Counted from the stretch's first letter, positions 33,493-42,380 are shown. The stretch: DNA of 64,000 nucleotides from Gemmatimonadaceae bacterium (GCA_030647905.1 JAUSJA010000026.1:186001-250000); one strand, 5' to 3'. Notes: generated from the letters alone by a model not told the origin. Numbers and translations are program-made.

Positions 33493-33557
33493 GATAGCGA
33501 ATTAGCTATCAACACGAAGGAGCCCGCAAAGCGCGGCCACACTGCCCCCCGCTCAAG
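33493..33557. repeat. 65-bp direct repeat with GATAGC/GCTATC palindrome, copy 1
   Basis: GATAGC-GAATTA-GCTATC followed by AGCCCGCAAAGCGCGGCC and CTCAAG. The same block occurs at 37109-37175, where the palindrome is the likely operator of the XRE/nucleotidyltransferase pair. Here no such gene is adjacent, so it may mark a lost module. Confidence 0.7.
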
Positions 33558-33624
33558 AGCTCCAAATTGGGCGGCAACACGATTCTACAACGACAGCTGA
33601 TCCGATCCGGGAGTGTTGCACAGT

Positions 33625-33632
33625 TTGTACAA
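33625..33632. promoter_or_regulatory. TTGTACAA palindrome before Phd antitoxin
   Basis: TTGTACAA, preceded by TTGCACA, 18 bp upstream of the Phd start. A short palindrome in this place fits a Phd/YefM operator. Confidence 0.45.
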
Positions 33633-33650
33633 TTTGGCTACTTTTGGACC

Positions 33651-33905
33651 ATGATACGAATGCCTGCCACCGAAGCAAGAAATCGCTTCGCCGATATCGT
33701 AAACGATGTCGCCTATCGCGGTGAACGAGTTGTATTACAACGTCATGGCAAGGACATCGCGGCTATCGTGCCGGTAGAGGATCTCGCCCTCCTCGAAGCG
33801 CTGGAAGACAAAATCGACCTCGACGCTGCCCGAAAAGCGCTCAGGCAAAAAGAGCCCGCGGTCTCCTGGGCCAAACTCAAGCGCGAGCTTGGCCTCGAAC
33901 GCTGA
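33651..33905 (+). CDS. Phd/YefM-type antitoxin
   Basis: 84 residues. The N-terminal DNA-binding fold reads PATEARNRFADIVNDVAYRGERVVLQRHGKDIAAIVPVEDL, followed by a helical toxin-binding tail (VSWAKLKRELGL). It starts the operon with the RelE gene 28 bp downstream. Confidence 0.92.
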   Translation: MIRMPATEARNRFADIVNDVAYRGERVVLQRHGKDIAAIVPVEDLALLEALEDKIDLDAARKALRQKEPAVSWAKLKRELGLER

Positions 33906-33933
33906 CATCTGATAACCCCGCCAGGTCACCTGG

Positions 33934-34236
33934 GTGAGTGATATCACCGGTCCAGTCAGTCGCGCATATCGGATAGAGATCACAGCGTCCGCTGCGCGCG
34001 CCTTCCGAAAACTCGAGCCCGCCGTCCGGCGGCGGCTATCCCGCAGGATCGATTCGCTCGCGCTCGACCCCCGTCCCGCCGGAGTGAAGAAACTCCACGG
34101 TGAAGACGATATCTATCGCGTACGCGATGGAAACTTCCGGATCATCTATCAGATCGAGAATCGAAAGCTTCTGATTCTCGTTCTCTCGGTCGGTAGCCGT
34201 CGACGCCCCTGGCCTGCTATCTCCCAGACTTTGTAA
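33934..34236 (+). CDS. RelE-family toxin of the Phd pair
   Basis: 100 residues. YRIEITASAARAFRKLEP, RRLSRRIDSLALDPRP, KLHGEDDIYRVRDGNFRIIYQIE and VLSVGSRRRP follow the RelE pattern with the expected basic residues (RVRDGNFR, SRRR). GTG start at 33934. The last codon lies three bases before the first TGTCGCCAT box of the next module. Confidence 0.9.
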   Translation: MSDITGPVSRAYRIEITASAARAFRKLEPAVRRRLSRRIDSLALDPRPAGVKKLHGEDDIYRVRDGNFRIIYQIENRKLLILVLSVGSRRRPWPAISQTL

Positions 34237-34349
34237 TGTCGCCATTACACATATAAATTGCCAAGTATATTGTTTAATTAGCGACATTGATTGATAATTT
34301 GTCGCCATTCAGCTAATATGTCGTGATACTTATATGCATAATGGCGACA
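34237..34349. promoter_or_regulatory. TGTCGCCAT/ATGGCGACA boxes before AbiEi-HipA
   Basis: Full boxes at 34237-34245, 34300-34308 and (inverse) 34341-34349; partial ones at 34281-34286 (inverse) and 34319-34323. The DNA between is strongly AT-rich. The last box ends two bases before ATG 34352. Likely autoregulation by the winged-helix N-terminus of the gene product. Confidence 0.65.
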
Positions 34350-34351
34350 TA

Positions 34352-36241
34352 ATGCTCTATGCCCCCGCAAGCGAATCCGATAGAAAAGCCCTGACCAAGG
34401 CCGTCGAAAGACGAGCCCTCAGACAGATCGCCCGCGGCGTCTACACCGACGAGCGCGACCAGCTACTCGATCAGATTGTCCAGAGCCATCTGCCGGCAAT
34501 TCTCTCGCTGGCATATCCCGGCTGGCATATCTCTCACAGCACGGCAGCGCTGCTTCGATCCGTCAACGGCTCGGCGTTCATATCCGGCACGGCTCAAACG
34601 CGCCAGCCGGCAAAACTGCCGGGCATTGTCGTGCATCGGCTATCCGCTCTTCCGTACCCGGACATCGTTGAGCTCGGCCTCGACGAAATGGTCGCGCCGT
34701 CACTTTCCGCTGAACCCGGTCCCGTGCGAGTTCGGCTCAGCTCCCCGCTTCAGACCGTATTCGAGCTGCTCGACTCCGATGCTCGGCAACCGGATCGAAC
34801 CCTTCCCCCGGAAACAATTCGCAGTCTGATCGACGCTCTCACTGAATCGGACCGGCTCCGAGCTGCATCGTTCGCCGAGCGCAACGGATTGCTTGCAGAG
34901 TTGGCTCGCTTCAATGCGATTCGCGCCGGCCTCGAGGACACGCGCGCCGTACAGGTCATGCGGCCCGAAGGACTCGATCTCTTCTTCTACAACTGGCGAG
35001 TCGGCCGGCTCGAAGCCCTTCCCGGTCGCGAATACCGCTTCACCTACGATGACGGCTGGACCATTCCGATCACCGGACTTCGACTGGGCTCGGATGGACC
35101 CGCATACGAGGGCCTGGGTCTCCCCGCATTCTTCGACAACATGCTGCCCGAAGGATGGGCGGAAGCGCGGCTTCAGGCGGTACACAAGATCGCCCGCACG
35201 GACGCCTTCGCCATGTTGCGGACGACACAGAAATACCTGAGCAATCTCACGCTGCGTCCGTCCGGTTTCGACGAATCCCGGCTCGTACTGGATCACCTGG
35301 ACGTGAGACTCGCCGACATCGCCGCGACTACCGATCCCCTTCCGGTGGAAGAGCAGATCGGCGCCGATCCGGACTCACGCGATCTGTGGCTCGAGCTGCG
35401 CCGTCGTGGAGCGACACGTCTGTCCGGAATTCAGCCCAAACTTCCCGTGCACCTCAAGCTCGCCGGCACCCACACTCGGCTCACGATCGGACACGCCGGC
35501 AACACGAGCACGCACATATTGAAGCTGCCCTCACCCGAATTCCCGCAGCTCGTGGAAAACGAATGGGCGACGATGGAACTCGCGCGCCGAGTGGGATTAC
35601 CAGTGGCGCCGGTTCGGCGGGTCGAGTTTCCGGCTGATTCGCAGCTCAGAGGTCCCGGACTGCTCGTCGAGCGTTTCGACCTCCCAGCTTCGCTGTCGTC
35701 TCCCCGGAGAGTCCTGCTGCTCGAGGAAGCGGCGTCTCTGCTCGGAATCCGGCGGGAGGAGAAGTACAGCGTATCAATGGAACGCATCGGCGCCGCACTT
35801 CTCGCTGCCGGGGTCGCCGGGAGCGATCTCAATCTGTTCTTCGATCACGTCGTGTTCTCGTGGATCGTCGGCAACGGAGATCTTCACGCCAAGAACATCG
35901 CGGTTCTGCGGTCCATCGAGCCCGGCACGCTGGGCGATCCACCGCGCCAGGCGGAGACGCGGTATTCCCCGCTATACGACCTGGTCAATACCCGGCTCGT
36001 GATCGCCGGCGATCTCTTTGCGTTGCCGCTGAATGGGAAACAGAACAACCTTCGCGTGAACGATTTCGCAGTTCTTGCGCGCGGATGGGGATGGACAAAA
36101 GCTCAGGCCAGGGAACGTGTCGAGGATCTGGCTTCGAAAATATCCGCCCGGCTAGCCGACACTCTGGCCTCGTCCGGACTTTCAGAGGAGTCCCGACAGC
36201 GCTATCGAGCGACTATCGATGGCACCATTGGGGGGCTTTGA
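34352..36241 (+). CDS. AbiEi-like winged helix fused to HipA kinase
   Basis: 629 residues from ATG 34352 (an upstream in-frame ATG at 34334 lies within the operator). Residues 1-~195: AbiEi-type region, with wHTH DRKALTKAVERRALRQIARGVYTD, then SHSTAALL and GIVVHRLSAL. Residues ~200-629: HipA Ser/Thr kinase, with LGLPAFFDNMLPEGWAE, LSGIQPKLP (P-loop-like), HILKLPSPEFPQLVENEW, LLVERFD, catalytic GNGDLHAKNIAV and metal-binding YDLVNT. HipA phosphorylates tRNA synthetases; normally HipB is separate. Here the DNA-binding partner seems fused. The kinase motifs look intact. Confidence 0.9.
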   Translation: MLYAPASESDRKALTKAVERRALRQIARGVYTDERDQLLDQIVQSHLPAILSLAYPGWHISHSTAALLRSVNGSAFISGTAQTRQPAKLPGIVVHRLSALPYPDIVELGLDEMVAPSLSAEPGPVRVRLSSPLQTVFELLDSDARQPDRTLPPETIRSLIDALTESDRLRAASFAERNGLLAELARFNAIRAGLEDTRAVQVMRPEGLDLFFYNWRVGRLEALPGREYRFTYDDGWTIPITGLRLGSDGPAYEGLGLPAFFDNMLPEGWAEARLQAVHKIARTDAFAMLRTTQKYLSNLTLRPSGFDESRLVLDHLDVRLADIAATTDPLPVEEQIGADPDSRDLWLELRRRGATRLSGIQPKLPVHLKLAGTHTRLTIGHAGNTSTHILKLPSPEFPQLVENEWATMELARRVGLPVAPVRRVEFPADSQLRGPGLLVERFDLPASLSSPRRVLLLEEAASLLGIRREEKYSVSMERIGAALLAAGVAGSDLNLFFDHVVFSWIVGNGDLHAKNIAVLRSIEPGTLGDPPRQAETRYSPLYDLVNTRLVIAGDLFALPLNGKQNNLRVNDFAVLARGWGWTKAQARERVEDLASKISARLADTLASSGLSEESRQRYRATIDGTIGGL

Positions 36242-36267
36242 ACCCGATTCAGGCTCTGCACAGGTAG
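36234..36267. repeat. 34-bp repeat downstream of TA genes, copy 2
   Basis: Begins in the last codons of the AbiEi-HipA gene and matches 32673-32706. It could be a recombination scar or part of a transcript 3' end. Confidence 0.6.
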
Positions 36268-36291
36268 GCTTCGCCGGATGCGATTCTTCCA

Positions 36292-36801
36292 TCAGTTCAT
36301 CTTCTGCATCGCCCGCAGGATGGCGACGTCCTCACGGTCCTTCGGACGTCCCGCTGCTTCTTTCGAGCGAATGATGTCCTTGAGCGAGGCCGCGAGAAAC
36401 ACGACTCCATATGCTTCGAATTTCTCCGCGTTCAAAGCAAGGTCCTCATAGCCCTCGGTCCCCGCTGGCTTGAACGCTATGTCTATCCGGCCCGCGCTGG
36501 TAACCAGGTTCCACATTGCCGCGCGACTCAACATCGCAGCCGAGCAGTCGAACTCCAGCCCCTCAGGAATAGCTTCCGTGTACACCTTCGCATGAAGCTC
36601 ACGAAGGGCCGACGCCAGCTTCTCCACGTTGGGGCGATCGTTTGCCGGAGTGATATCAGCATCCGCGGTCAATCGCGGAAATCCATGCAGCCGCGCGGCA
36701 AGCGCGCCGATCAGGACGAAGCGAACGTTGTGCTTGTCGAGCGTACCAATGATCCTGGCCGGGTTGAGCGGCGCCACATCAGACACGGTGTGCTGCCGCA
36801 A
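36292..36801 (-). CDS. Nucleotidyltransferase toxin-like protein
   Basis: 169 residues, DNA polymerase beta-like fold. VRFVLIGALAARLHGFPRLTADADI contains the Asp-x-Asp metal pair; ELHAKVY and DLALNAEKFEAYGV, then KDIIRSKEAAGRPKDREDVAIL, the family C-terminal helix. Such genes with an XRE partner form NTase-type TA systems (MenA-like enzymes modify tRNA ends). It overlaps its antitoxin by 23 bp. Confidence 0.85.
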   Translation of the reverse strand: MRQHTVSDVAPLNPARIIGTLDKHNVRFVLIGALAARLHGFPRLTADADITPANDRPNVEKLASALRELHAKVYTEAIPEGLEFDCSAAMLSRAAMWNLVTSAGRIDIAFKPAGTEGYEDLALNAEKFEAYGVVFLAASLKDIIRSKEAAGRPKDREDVAILRAMQKMN

Positions 36802-37099
36802 TGAATCGGCTCACCTCTGCAACTTCCTCCAATCGTTGTTCAGGAGTCATGCGAAGGATTCGTGGTACGTCGTCCAGAAGGGATCGATCTACAGGCGGAA
36901 TGCGCTCGATGGTCGCACGCAACTTGAAGCCGGCCGCGCGCAACAGACGCATCAACGTCTCCCACGAAGGACTGTTCTCACCCAGCTCGATGCGGGCCAC
37001 AACTGACTGAGCCGTACGCGCTTTTCGGGCGAGCTCCCGCTGGGAGAGTCCGGCGCCTGCCCTGGCCGCCCTGAGCAGCTCCATCGCCGACGTATTCAT
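36779..37099 (-). CDS. XRE antitoxin paired with nucleotidyltransferase
   Basis: 106 residues. LLRAARAGAGLSQRELARKARTAQSVVARIELGENSPSWETLMRLL is a clear helix-turn-helix; the tail (RILRMTPEQRLEEVAEVSRF) contacts the enzyme. The palindrome at 37109-37126 lies ten bases upstream of its start and is the likely operator. Confidence 0.9.
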   Translation of the reverse strand: MNTSAMELLRAARAGAGLSQRELARKARTAQSVVARIELGENSPSWETLMRLLRAAGFKLRATIERIPPVDRSLLDDVPRILRMTPEQRLEEVAEVSRFIAAAHRV

Positions 37100-37108
37100 G
37101 GTAGCAAT

Positions 37109-37175
37109 GATAGCGAATTAGCTATCACGCTCAAAGAGCCCGCAAAGCGCGGCCACACTGCCCGCCCGCTCAAGC
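37109..37175. repeat. 65-bp direct repeat with operator palindrome, copy 2
   Basis: GATAGC-6-GCTATC (37109-37126) followed by the conserved AGCCCGCAAAGCGCGGCC block. Matches 33493-33557. Serves the XRE/nucleotidyltransferase pair. Confidence 0.7.
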
Positions 37176-37200
37176 TCATCGCTTCTGCTTGCATGATATA

Positions 37201-37221
37201 TGATAACGTTATAAGTTATCA
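37201..37221. promoter_or_regulatory. TGATAAC-7-GTTATCA inverted repeat
   Basis: A perfect 7-bp inverted repeat ending three bases before the RHH antitoxin ATG. Probable operator of the RHH/PIN pair. Confidence 0.65.
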
Positions 37222-37224
37222 CCC

Positions 37225-37446
37225 ATGCGGACTATCATTGATATCCCCCAGAACATCCTCGACGAGATCGACGCCCTCGCAAAGCAGGAAAAGATCTCCC
37301 GCGCTGAAGCCGTCAGGCGCGCAATGGCCGAGTATCTGGAGAAGCGCCCGCGCTCGAGACCTGATGCGGCGTTCGGGATCTGGAAGCCCAGAAAGATCGA
37401 CCCGCTGGCCTACGAGGATGCACTTCGAGGGGAGTGGAATCGATGA
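37225..37446 (+). CDS. RHH antitoxin (VapB-like)
   Basis: 73 residues: RTIIDIPQNILDEIDALAKQEKISRAEAVRRAMAEYLEK is a textbook ribbon-helix-helix; the tail FGIWKPRKIDPLAYEDALRGEW binds the PIN toxin. 4-bp overlap with the toxin gene. Confidence 0.92.
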   Translation: MRTIIDIPQNILDEIDALAKQEKISRAEAVRRAMAEYLEKRPRSRPDAAFGIWKPRKIDPLAYEDALRGEWNR

Positions 37447-37808
37447 ATGCGGTCCTCGATACGAACATCCTCATTGACTATCTGAACGGCTCCGCTGACG
37501 CTCGGCGTGAGCTCGACTCCTTCGACACGATCTACATCAGCCTCATCTCCTGGATGGAGATTCTCGTCGGCGCTGCCGAGGGTGATGAGGAATCGGAGAT
37601 CCGTGAATTCCTCCGCCGGTTCCGCGTACATCCGGTTGATGAAGGAGTCGCCGAAAGAGCCGTCGAAATCCGGCGGCGCGACAAGATCAGGCTACCCGAC
37701 GCGATCATCTGGGCAACCGCGCAGCATCTCGGGCTGTTGCTCGTGACCCGCAACACTCGCGATTTCCCAAGCAATCACCCGGGAGTGCGGGTCCCGTACA
37801 GCGTTTGA
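37443..37808 (+). CDS. vapC: PIN-domain toxin (VapC-like)
   Basis: 121 residues. NAVLDTNILIDYLNG (Asp), ISWMEILVGA (Glu), KIRLPDAIIWATAQ (Asp) and LLVTRNTRDFP (Asp) give the full set of metal ligands. A typical VapC RNase of normal length. Confidence 0.93.
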   Translation: MNAVLDTNILIDYLNGSADARRELDSFDTIYISLISWMEILVGAAEGDEESEIREFLRRFRVHPVDEGVAERAVEIRRRDKIRLPDAIIWATAQHLGLLLVTRNTRDFPSNHPGVRVPYSV

Positions 37809-37827
37809 GCCCCGTCAAACCCGCTAA

Positions 37828-38241
37828 TCAAGTCGTCGGCTCATCCAGAAAATCGTCCGGAGCGACTGCCACTCGCGGAAACGCCCGCAACACTGCCTTG
37901 TCCGAGGTAACGAGCGCTACATCCAGCGAGACCGCGAGAGCGACATACTCGCAGTCATAACTGGAACACCCCGATCGATGCGCAAGTTCCAGAACTTCAC
38001 GCGAATCGACGGGCGCTTCCCGGCCACCGATCAGCGCAGCGGCGCGCTCCATCGCCGCCGACCCCTGCGCTACGGTCAGACTTCTGCTGCGCACGTAATG
38101 ACTCACCACACTCCGCAGCTCGCTGGCCCACACGACCGGGACCACCCACACGGGATCCTTGAGCAGAACCGCCTCCGCCTGCTCCGTTCGTTCACCCGGA
38201 AGAATCAGGTACGCGATAAGGTTGGCATCAGCGACGATCAT
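37828..38241 (-). CDS. PIN-domain toxin (FitB/VapC-like)
   Basis: 137 residues. MIVADANLIAYLILPGERT (Asp), PVVWASELRSVV (Glu), CSSYDCEYVALA (Asp) and LVTSDKAVLRAFP (Asp). The SxYDxxYxALA motif is characteristic of this PIN group. Overlaps the antitoxin stop by 4 bp. Confidence 0.92.
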   Translation of the reverse strand: MIVADANLIAYLILPGERTEQAEAVLLKDPVWVVPVVWASELRSVVSHYVRSRSLTVAQGSAAMERAAALIGGREAPVDSREVLELAHRSGCSSYDCEYVALAVSLDVALVTSDKAVLRAFPRVAVAPDDFLDEPTT

Positions 38242-38483
38242 GCACGACCGTCAGTCCGCCCCGCGCGAAGGGCCGCATCCGTAACGAACACCCGGTTGAG
38301 TCGGACGCGGGCGTGACGAAGACTCGCGAGGATCTCCTCGGGCTCAAGCGCACCGGAATCGGCCACCGCCCGCTCGACCGCGAGAATCGCTTCGCTGTTT
38401 ATGCTTCGCCGATGTTCCGCGGCTTTTGCCTTGAGCCGCTCGTAGAGAGAATCAGGAAGATTCTTGATTGTCAGTGTCGCCAC
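38238..38483 (-). CDS. Arc/FitA-like RHH antitoxin
   Basis: 81 residues from GTG 38483: ATLTIKNLPDSLYERLKAKAAEHRRSINSEAI is the FitA-type RHH; then LRHARVRLNRVFVTD, a toxin-binding tail. AGAGGT precedes the start. First gene of the pair. Confidence 0.9.
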   Translation of the reverse strand: MATLTIKNLPDSLYERLKAKAAEHRRSINSEAILAVERAVADSGALEPEEILASLRHARVRLNRVFVTDAALRAGRTDGRA

Positions 38484-38678
38484 CCCGGACCTCTGTTGAA
38501 TGCGTCTTGGATGCAATATGGATGCGTTGCCTGTAAGACTCAATAGCGGGAAGCCGAGGTGTTGCTCGCTATCGAGTGAGACCACGGATGAAGTGCCTGG
38601 GAAGCTCGAGCCGCTGCTGAAACGACGGAAGTAGAATGGATGACAGGCCTCATGTTGTCAGGTCGGCTATATTTCAGC

Positions 38679-38876
38679 ATGCCTGATTCAGCGCGAATAC
38701 TCAGGTTGCGTGACCTTCATCACCCCGAGAACGATGACCACACGGGGTACACGGCGGCCGATCGGCTGAACATGATGTGGCAGCTCGCACTCGACGCCTG
38801 GGCATTCAAGGGGCTCGATGATGCTGAATCCAGACTTCCGCGACATATTGTCCGCGTTCAACGCCAGACGCGTTGA
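38679..38876 (+). CDS. Conserved small protein partnering a nucleotidyltransferase
   Basis: 65 residues. ERLNMMWQLALDAW-like motif (DRLNMMWQLALDAWAFKG) and SRLPRHIVRVQR are the hallmark of small proteins encoded directly before nucleotidyltransferase genes. Probably the antitoxin or accessory subunit. It overlaps the next gene by 56 bp. Confidence 0.65.
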   Translation: MPDSARILRLRDLHHPENDDHTGYTAADRLNMMWQLALDAWAFKGLDDAESRLPRHIVRVQRQTR

Positions 38877-39132
38877 CTATCTGCTTGTTGGCGCCTACGC
38901 GGTAGCGGTTCACGGCTTGCCGCGCGCGACGGGCGATATCGACCTCTGGGTTCGGGCGACGCTGGATAATGCGAAGGCGGCGTGGCGAGCTCTGGAGGAT
39001 TTCGGAGCACCGCTGGATAGACTGACGCCGGCTGACCTCCAATTCCCGGAGAGGGTCACGGCTCGCGGAGTCCCGCTAGAAGCGCGTCTTCACTCCCTCC
39101 GGTCCCTGAAAGAGCGCTCGAGCGGCCTCTGA
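38821..39132 (+). pseudogene. Nucleotidyltransferase, C-terminally truncated
   Basis: LNPDFRDILSAFNARRVDYLLVGAYAVAVHGLPRATGDIDLWV has the Asp-x-Asp pair, followed by a normal helix (NAKAAWRALEDFGAPLDRL). After PERV the family would continue ~50 residues with a conserved helix (KRATGRPKDLADVE-like); here the sequence is unrelated and ends next to the kinase gene. Probably inactive. Confidence 0.75.
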
Positions 39133-39141
39133 CGGCGAGAG

Positions 39142-40872
39142 TTACCGCGCCAGCGCCGCCTTCGCCTCCTCGAAGGTGCCGGGAAAGTACGCGACGTTAT
39201 GGAACGCTTCGTACGTGAGGGCCTGGGCGACGAAGCGGGCGTCACCGGCAGTGCGACCGATGACGATGATACGCGTGTTGTGGTCCTGCATCGGCAACCG
39301 TCCATCGTCCTTGGCCAGTCGGATCTCACCGACATCCCGGCCTTCGAGCACGCCGTTGCGCGGAACGTTCCGGGCACCCGGGAGCGTGCCGTCGCGGTAG
39401 GCGTCGGCGTCGCGCACGTCGATCACGACCGCGGTGCGGTCGAGGGCAAGGACATGACGGAGGCCGTCGGCTTCGATCACGGTGACACCACCAAACGCCC
39501 GCCACACGGGAATGCCGAGCTGATAGCGACGGATGTTCTTGTGCCCGGCAATCACGAGCTCGTCGCCAAGTCGCTTGCTCTTCAGACAGAACGGGCCATT
39601 GCAGTAGAGCACGATTGTCCTGTTCATATCGCCACCGACGAGCCGGCTCACTTCGGCAACATCGGAGACGTAGATGGACATCGGCACCCCGGGACGGGCG
39701 GCGACGTTGCGCGCGCCGGGGATATGGCTGATCGAATACTCGAGGTGCGGCCGGGTGTCGAGTACGACGACCTGGTCCTCAGCGAGTATCCGCTGGAACT
39801 CCTCGGTGGAAACCTCCGCGGCATCCTGGCCGACCTGCGCGAGGTGCGGGCCCAGCCAGCCCCACCCCGCCAGGCCGAGGGCGAGCACAGCCACGATCCA
39901 CGGCGCGCTCCGCACCAGCGCCGGCGCGAGTCGCGCGAACACCGACCGGCGGGGCGGAGCCGCAAGCGGTGCGGCAGTGGCGCCCGAGGCCGTGCCTATC
40001 ACCGCGGTCGGAGCGCCCCACGGCTCCGCGCCGGCCCTGTCCAGCGCCTCGCTGAACTTGGCCACCGTGGCGTAGCGGTCGGCCGGGAGTCTCGCAAGCG
40101 ACTTGGCGACGACGCGCTCCAGCGCCACCGACACGTTCTCGCGCACCGACCTGAGCTCGCGCGGTTGCTCGGTGAGGATCCGCGCCACCACCGCCTGTAC
40201 GGTGGAACCGGTGAAGGGCGGCTCGCCCGCCAGCATCTCGTAGAGCACGCAGCCCAGGGAGTAGATGTCGCTGCGCGCGTCGATCGGCCGGTCGCCGATC
40301 GCCTGCTCCGGGCTCATGTAGTACGGCGTGCCGAGGGAGAGGCCGGCTTCGGTGAGGCGCTCGCCAGCCGCCGCGCGCACCGCGAGCGCAATGCCGAAGT
40401 CCGCGACCAGCGCAAGGCCCTCGTGGAGGAGGATGTTCTCCGGCTTGATATCGCGATGGACAATCTCGCGCCGGTGGGCATAGTCAAGCGCCGACGCAAC
40501 CTGCTGCGCCAACCGCACCGCCTCGTCTATGGGGAGTTGTTTCTCGCGATCGAGCCGGTCCCGCAGCGACTCCCCCTCAATGTGCGGCATCACATAGAAG
40601 AGCAGCCCGTCAACCTGGCCCGAGTCGTACAGCGGGAGAATGTGGGGATGGCTGAGCCTGGCGGCGATCTCGATCTCGCGCAGGAATCGCTCGGCGCCCA
40701 ACATCGCGGCCAGCTCCGGGCGCAGTACCTTGATCGCGACACGGCGGCCGTGCTTTATGTCCTGCGCCAGGTAGACCGTGGCCATGCCACCGCGGCCCAG
40801 CTCACGCTCGATGGGGTAGCGGTCGGCGAGTGCGGCCTTAAGACGGTCGACCGGGTCGGTCAAGCGGTTCAC
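39142..40872 (-). CDS. Ser/Thr protein kinase with tandem rhodanese domains
   Basis: 576 residues. Kinase domain 1-~285: Gly loop GRGGMATVY, VAIKVL (Lys), HRDIKPEN, DFGIA, GTPYYMSPEQA, all intact. A single membrane span (~335-352) precedes two rhodanese folds. The first (~365-460) has VLDTRPHLEYSISHIPGARN and the active loop YCNGPFCLKSK with Cys. The second (~475-575) has VIDVRDADAYRDGTLPGARN but its loop (VIGRTAGDARF) has no Cys. The rhodanese part would be periplasmic and may sense sulfur or redox species to control the kinase. Confidence 0.92.
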   Translation of the reverse strand: MNRLTDPVDRLKAALADRYPIERELGRGGMATVYLAQDIKHGRRVAIKVLRPELAAMLGAERFLREIEIAARLSHPHILPLYDSGQVDGLLFYVMPHIEGESLRDRLDREKQLPIDEAVRLAQQVASALDYAHRREIVHRDIKPENILLHEGLALVADFGIALAVRAAAGERLTEAGLSLGTPYYMSPEQAIGDRPIDARSDIYSLGCVLYEMLAGEPPFTGSTVQAVVARILTEQPRELRSVRENVSVALERVVAKSLARLPADRYATVAKFSEALDRAGAEPWGAPTAVIGTASGATAAPLAAPPRRSVFARLAPALVRSAPWIVAVLALGLAGWGWLGPHLAQVGQDAAEVSTEEFQRILAEDQVVVLDTRPHLEYSISHIPGARNVAARPGVPMSIYVSDVAEVSRLVGGDMNRTIVLYCNGPFCLKSKRLGDELVIAGHKNIRRYQLGIPVWRAFGGVTVIEADGLRHVLALDRTAVVIDVRDADAYRDGTLPGARNVPRNGVLEGRDVGEIRLAKDDGRLPMQDHNTRIIVIGRTAGDARFVAQALTYEAFHNVAYFPGTFEEAKAALAR

Positions 40873-40967
40873 TCCGGGTTGCCAACGGACTAACTATAGG
40901 CCTGGCGAGCCGCATCCGCCACGATCAAGGCCGGAACCGCTGACGACTACTGAATTCGCGACCTGCC

Positions 40968-42380
40968 CTACGGGAAAATCCCCCGCTGCATGTACGCCAT
41001 CGCCACCTTCCCGATCGCATCGATGAACGCAGCCGTGCGCAAATCCACTCCGCGCTCCTTCTGAATCGTTCGCAGCTCCGCGTACGCCGCAATCATCGTC
41101 TCCTCGAGCCCCGAGTTCACGAGCTCCTCCTCACCCGCCGCCGCGGTCGCGAATCCGAACGCTTCCGAAGAGAACTTTTGTCCCGTGAGCTGCTCGACGC
41201 CCTGGAGCATCCTCTCATTGCTCCGCTCCTCGAACCGCTTCTCCATTCGCCCATACCGCATGTGCGAGAGGTTCTTCACCCACTCGAAATACGAGACGGT
41301 CACTCCGCCAGCATTGGTATAGATGTCGGGAATGATGAGCACTCCGCGCCCCAACAGCTTCTCGCTCGCGTCGGCGGTGATCGGACCGTTCGCTCCCTCG
41401 ACGATGATCTTCGCCTTGATGCGATCCACATTCTCGGGAGTGATCACGTTCTCCAGCGCTGCCGGAACAAGAACGTCGCACTCAAGCTCGAGCGCATCTC
41501 CCGTCTTCGCGATATCGCGAGCGCCAGGAAAGCCGAGTATCGAGCCGGTCTCCTTCCGGTGCGCCGCCACCCGCTCCACATCGAGCCCCTTCTCAGAGAA
41601 GATCGCCCCCTCACGCTCGGCCAGCGCGACGATAGTGGCGCCGCCTTCCCGTATGAACTTCGCCGCGTGGTATCCGACATTGCCGAGCCCCTGTACGACG
41701 ACAGTCTTCCCGTCGAGGCCGGTGACGAACCCGAGCGGCTTCATTTCCTCGGCATAGTTGCACGCCTCACGCAACGCGAAGTACACGCCCCGCCCCGTGC
41801 TTTCCGCCCGCCCGCGCACACCACCCTGCGTCACGGGCTTGCCGGTGACGCAGCCGAGCGCGTCTATCTGTCCCGGTGCAAGTGTCGCGTACGTATCGAC
41901 AATCCACGCCATTTCCCGAGGACCCGTGCCGTAATCAGGCGCGGGCACATCTATCCCCGGCCCAATCAGGTTTTTCGCGAACAACTCGTATGTGTATCGC
42001 CGGGTGATTCGCTCAAGCTCATCAACCGAGTACTTCGCGGGATCAATGCGCACCGCGCCCTTCGCTCCCCCGAACGGCACATCCACCAGTGCGCACTTGT
42101 AGGTCATGAGCGCGGCAAGAGCAGACACCTCGTCTTCATCCACCTGAGGCGCGAAACGGATCCCGCCCTTCGTCGGCAGCCGGTGCACGCTGTGCTGTGC
42201 GCGCCATCCGTGGATCACCTCGATCGTCCCGTCGTCGCGCTTGAGCGGGAAGCTCATCCGGAAGACGGAGTTGCAGGCCTTGATCTGCGCCAGCAAACCG
42301 GGAGAGTGGTCGAGGTAGGCCGCGGCCTTGTCGAAGTACTTGTTGACCTGCGCAAACATCGGGATGTGCTGACTGGTCAT
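40968..42380 (-). CDS. gdhA: Glu/Leu/Phe/Val dehydrogenase family (glutamate dehydrogenase)
   Basis: 470 residues from ATG 42380 (GAGAGG upstream). The catalytic Lys is in [10 protein letters not shown], substrate-binding Lys in PTKGGIRF, cofactor motif [10 protein letters not shown], and C-terminal [10 protein letters not shown] and DIYTNAGGV. Oxidative deamination of glutamate to 2-oxoglutarate is the most likely reaction; Leu/Phe dehydrogenases are shorter. Confidence 0.93.
   Translation of the reverse strand: MTSQHIPMFAQVNKYFDKAAAYLDHSPGLLAQIKACNSVFRMSFPLKRDDGTIEVIHGWRAQHSVHRLPTKGGIRFAPQVDEDEVSALAALMTYKCALVDVPFGGAKGAVRIDPAKYSVDELERITRRYTYELFAKNLIGPGIDVPAPDYGTGPREMAWIVDTYATLAPGQIDALGCVTGKPVTQGGVRGRAESTGRGVYFALREACNYAEEMKPLGFVTGLDGKTVVVQGLGNVGYHAAKFIREGGATIVALAEREGAIFSEKGLDVERVAAHRKETGSILGFPGARDIAKTGDALELECDVLVPAALENVITPENVDRIKAKIIVEGANGPITADASEKLLGRGVLIIPDIYTNAGGVTVSYFEWVKNLSHMRYGRMEKRFEERSNERMLQGVEQLTGQKFSSEAFGFATAAAGEEELVNSGLEETMIAAYAELRTIQKERGVDLRTAAFIDAIGKVAMAYMQRGIFP

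Noticed and set aside
26000-39140. Superintegron-like array of TA cassettes
   Set aside because: Genes lie in both orientations, no integron integrase is present, and the short repeats seen (34 bp, 65 bp) do not look like attC sites between every cassette.
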